Source of the DNA: Pseudobdellovibrionaceae bacterium
GTDB lineage: Bacteria > Bdellovibrionota > Bdellovibrionia > Bdellovibrionales > Bdellovibrionaceae
Assembly (NCBI GenBank): GCA_019637955.1
Contig: JAHBUS010000014.1
Span: 1-44,781 of the forward strand
Reading direction: 5' to 3'
DNA length: 44,781 nucleotides
Shown here: in pieces, positions 42,569 to 44,781 of the stretch
Numbering within the stretch: the first letter of the stretch is position 1
Layout of the letters: the number at the start of each line of letters is the position of its first letter
The notes under the pieces: generated by a model
Seen by the model: only the letters and a program-made list of their open reading frames with translations
Told to the model about the DNA's origin: nothing
Databases searched by the model: none
Position numbers and translations under genes: made by a program

Positions 42569-43267
42569 ATGCAAAGACTGATGTCCGTCGGAAAAACGTT
42601 GTCGATGTGTGCCCAGACTTACGGTTACCTTTCACGTTCCCGCCGACCAGGGGCGGATCTTGCTGCCCTTAAACAATCCTGGGCCGAAGAGATGCTCTCG
42701 CGCCTTGGCGTGAAGGTGCAAATCACTGGTGAAATTTCGCTCAAGCCGGGCCTCTTGTACGTCGGCAATCACATCAGCTATCTCGACATCCCGCTCTTAA
42801 TGGCGGCAGCTCCTGGCATCGCGTTCGTCGCAAAAAAGGAGATCGGCGACTGGCCTTTGTTTGGCGATGGAGCCCGCGCCCTCGAGACGATTTTCGTTCA
42901 GCGAGAAAGCGCGGCCAACCGGGGCCAGGCCCGGCAAACGATCGCGGCGAGCCTCGAACAAGGCCGTCGCATTGCGGTCTTTCCTGCGGGAACGACCAGC
43001 CTGAATGAAACCAAAAGCTGGCGCCGGGGCGCCTTTGAGATCGCACAAGAGAAGAACGCCGAGATTCAGCCCTTTCGCCTTCGGTACTCTCCGCTCAGAA
43101 CGGCGGCGTTCATCAACGACGATGCCCTGATCCCGCACATGTCAAAATTGATGCGCTCACAAAACATCTCGGCGCAGATTGAGTTTCACCCACCCGTGCG
43201 CGTGAAGAATGCGGCAGAATGCTGCGAGCACTGGCAGGCGTGGGTGCAAGAAGGAATTCACGGTTGA
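42569..43267 (+). CDS. plsC: 1-acyl-glycerol-3-phosphate acyltransferase (PlsC-like)
   Basis: 232 aa. 'YVGNHISYLDIPLLMAAAPG' is the acyltransferase His-x4-Asp block, 'VAKKEIGDWPLFGDGARALE' the substrate block, and 'RIAVFPAGTTSLN' replaces the usual FPEGT. It makes phosphatidic acid from lysophosphatidic acid or acylates a related alcohol. No long membrane anchor is seen. 34 bases after the ATP-grasp gene. Confidence 0.88.
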   Translation: MQRLMSVGKTLSMCAQTYGYLSRSRRPGADLAALKQSWAEEMLSRLGVKVQITGEISLKPGLLYVGNHISYLDIPLLMAAAPGIAFVAKKEIGDWPLFGDGARALETIFVQRESAANRGQARQTIAASLEQGRRIAVFPAGTTSLNETKSWRRGAFEIAQEKNAEIQPFRLRYSPLRTAAFINDDALIPHMSKLMRSQNISAQIEFHPPVRVKNAAECCEHWQAWVQEGIHG

Positions 43268-43278
43268 GAACTTTTGGG

Positions 43279-44781
43279 TTAGTTTTTACGGCAGAGCAAG
43301 AGAGCAACATACGGCTGACGAGTGTCCACCGTATGGGAGTGAGACCCATCGGCTGAAAGGGAGTGGGTATGACCCGCTCCACTGCCATTCGCCTGAATTG
43401 AAATCCCGGTCCCGGCAGCATAGATCCCGATCCCGGTTGTGCTGACGCTCGTTCCGGAACTGTGACCAGAGCCGCCCCGCCAGTCAGGTTCATTCCCGGT
43501 GGCGGCGTAACAGCATCCATCATCATTGATCGTGTGAGAATGGCCTGGGTCATAGACACCGTGGGTGTGTCCAGGATCGTTCACTCCGTGAGTATGGGAT
43601 GGCATTTGCGCAACCGAAATGGCCGTCGATCCGGTGTTGCCTGAGTGCGAGTGAGAACCATCGGTTGAGGTCGTGGCCGAATTGGCTCCGCCCGTCACCC
43701 CTAATGCGTAACTCCCGCCAGACCCGACGATCACTCGGTTTTGCCCCGAGGCGTAAGCCGTCCAACCGGTGGGACAGCTGGCAAGATCGAAGGCCATCAC
43801 GGCTCCCGAAGGGACAAGACCAGTGCCTGTAAACGACTGCCAAGCAATGCCATCGCAGAACTCCATGATCTTCAATGTCGAGTTGTACCGTTGACTGCCT
43901 TCTTGAGCTGATGCACATGCCGTCATTGATCCCATCTTGATTGCACCGTTCACTTCGAGTGCGGCTGCCACCGTGCCTCCAACCCCGATCCCGACTTTGC
44001 CATCGTTCTGGATCGTCATGGCGGCCGCACTCGTGGTGGTGCCACTGGAAGTAACCGTAAACTGAAGTGCCGACCCGCGCGCCGACGCCGAGTGCGCGCC
44101 CGAAGCAATCGAGCGGATCTCCGCCGCGTTGCTGGTGTTGTCGATTGAGTTTCTAAAGCTAATCGCACCCAGCGTGTCGCCATCAGCCGGGTACGCGGCC
44201 GTGGTCAGATCGCCCTGCCCGCGCTGCAAAATTAAATTCGGATTTGCCGTCGCCGAGTTCGTCATCAGCACAACTGCCGAGTCCGCATCTTCGCGTCTGA
44301 CTAAAATATTGCCGCCGTCCACGGTGAGCTTCCCCGCACCCGGGTTCTGCGCGCCGATCACCATCGATCCCGCCGGGAACGCGATGCGCTTGGCGCCCGT
44401 CGTGCCTGCGGGGTGCGCGAACATGAGCGTCGACACGGGATTGGTACCGGTGCCCATTTGATTGCTAATTGTCCAGCGGTCCACCGTGCTGGCGGTGCCG
44501 TTCCAGAAGTTCGCCGTCAGCGCCAAGTTCGGTGAACTTTGATTGGCGCCCGCGGTGGCCGCCGTTGTGGTTTGTGCCGTGATCCCGCCCGAGCTTGTGA
44601 AGCTCGCCGCACTCACCGAGTCTTGCACGTTCACCGCTCCCCCCACACCAAGGCCGCCGTTCACGACAAGTGCGCCCGAGGACGGAGTTGAGGAGATCGT
44701 GGTTTGATTGATGATCACTGAGCCGCCGCTTTGAGGCGTCATGGTGATGCTGCCACCCGCATTGGCGATCGAAGTGATCCC
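43279..44781 (-). CDS. tail-fibre-like surface protein with phage tail-collar C-terminus, partial
   Basis: At least 500 codons; the N-terminus is beyond the right edge. The body is Ser/Thr/Ala/Gly-rich beta repeats ('GALVVNGGLGVGGAVNVQDS', 'NDGKVGIGVGG'). The C-terminal domain begins 'VPSGAVMAFDLASCPTGWTA', a tail-collar start. It is full of His pairs ('GSHSHSG', 'PSHTHGVNDPGHTHGVYDPG', 'HSHTVDT') and ends QPYVALLLCRKN. Phage fibres with this plan bind metal and sit as trimers. In Bdellovibrio, chimeric fibre proteins of this kind act in prey recognition, which would fit here. Confidence 0.85.
   Translation of the reverse strand, partial: GITSIANAGGSITMTPQSGGSVIINQTTISSTPSSGALVVNGGLGVGGAVNVQDSVSAASFTSSGGITAQTTTAATAGANQSSPNLALTANFWNGTASTVDRWTISNQMGTGTNPVSTLMFAHPAGTTGAKRIAFPAGSMVIGAQNPGAGKLTVDGGNILVRREDADSAVVLMTNSATANPNLILQRGQGDLTTAAYPADGDTLGAISFRNSIDNTSNAAEIRSIASGAHSASARGSALQFTVTSSGTTTSAAAMTIQNDGKVGIGVGGTVAAALEVNGAIKMGSMTACASAQEGSQRYNSTLKIMEFCDGIAWQSFTGTGLVPSGAVMAFDLASCPTGWTAYASGQNRVIVGSGGSYALGVTGGANSATTSTDGSHSHSGNTGSTAISVAQMPSHTHGVNDPGHTHGVYDPGHSHTINDDGCCYAATGNEPDWRGGSGHSSGTSVSTTGIGIYAAGTGISIQANGSGAGHTHSLSADGSHSHTVDTRQPYVALLLCRKN

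Noticed and set aside
1-44781. CRISPR array, tRNA, rRNA, restriction or toxin-antitoxin genes
   Set aside because: No regularly spaced repeats, cloverleaf sequence, rRNA motif or defence-gene motif was recognised on either strand by reading alone.

Overview
The window looks like a piece of the chromosome of a Bdellovibrio-like bacterium (Bdellovibrionota). This is inferred from the gene set (chimeric tail-fibre-like surface protein, hybrid kinases, many lipoprotein esterases, a long peptide permease) and not proved by a marker gene. There is a sharp composition break near 15.3 kb. The left third is AT-richer (one line I counted near 3.0 kb is 45% G+C); the rest is GC-rich (one line near 24.5 kb is 67%). 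No rRNA, tRNA or CRISPR array was seen.

Region 1 (1-2.1 kb) is a mobile-element-like edge: a replication-relaxation-like protein, a small sigma-region-4-like HTH protein and two other small genes on the minus strand, then a graveyard holding a response-regulator C-terminus and a glyoxalase-fold (VOC) C-terminus abutting on opposite strands.

Region 2 (2.15-14.7 kb) is the main find: two divergent, almost gapless operons devoted to copper/haem respiration and nitric oxide. The minus-strand operon reads ccoI (copper ATPase), nnrS, nsrR, azurin-like cupredoxin, nirK fused to a cytochrome c, nirV, SCO copper chaperone, GAF histidine kinase. The plus-strand operon reads ccoN (with a CcoS-like N-terminus), ccoO, a one-haem cytochrome subunit, group 3 truncated haemoglobin, an FmdE-like protein and a DUF454 membrane protein. 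Nitrite would be reduced to NO by the lipid-anchored NirK. NsrR would sense the NO, and NnrS, the globin and possibly the cbb3 oxidase would protect against it. No dedicated NO or N2O reductase is present here. The 118-bp region between the operons carries a perfect 8-bp-arm dyad.

Region 3 (14.7-15.46 kb) is a scar: a small gene with a second coding-looking frame, GTGACA/TGTCAC repeats, the first 13 codons of an IS3-type OrfA and another broken reading frame. It marks the edge of the AT-rich island.

Region 4 (15.46-44.78 kb) is GC-rich backbone: a hybrid histidine kinase with a PilZ-like response regulator; lipoprotein hydrolases; SohB-type protease; a five-gene dipeptide/oligopeptide ABC transporter (order D-F-A-B-C) followed by Kup; a TetR regulator divergent from a hydrolase/thioesterase pair; Gly/Arg/Pro-rich and coiled-coil secreted proteins; GreA, an AsmA-like protein and a glycerophosphodiesterase in one operon; a DHH phosphoesterase with a BFD-like protein; a Tat-type intradiol-dioxygenase-like lipoprotein; a second BFD-like protein divergent from a RimK-like ATP-grasp enzyme; a PlsC acyltransferase; and the C-terminal part of a large tail-fibre/tail-collar protein running off the right edge.
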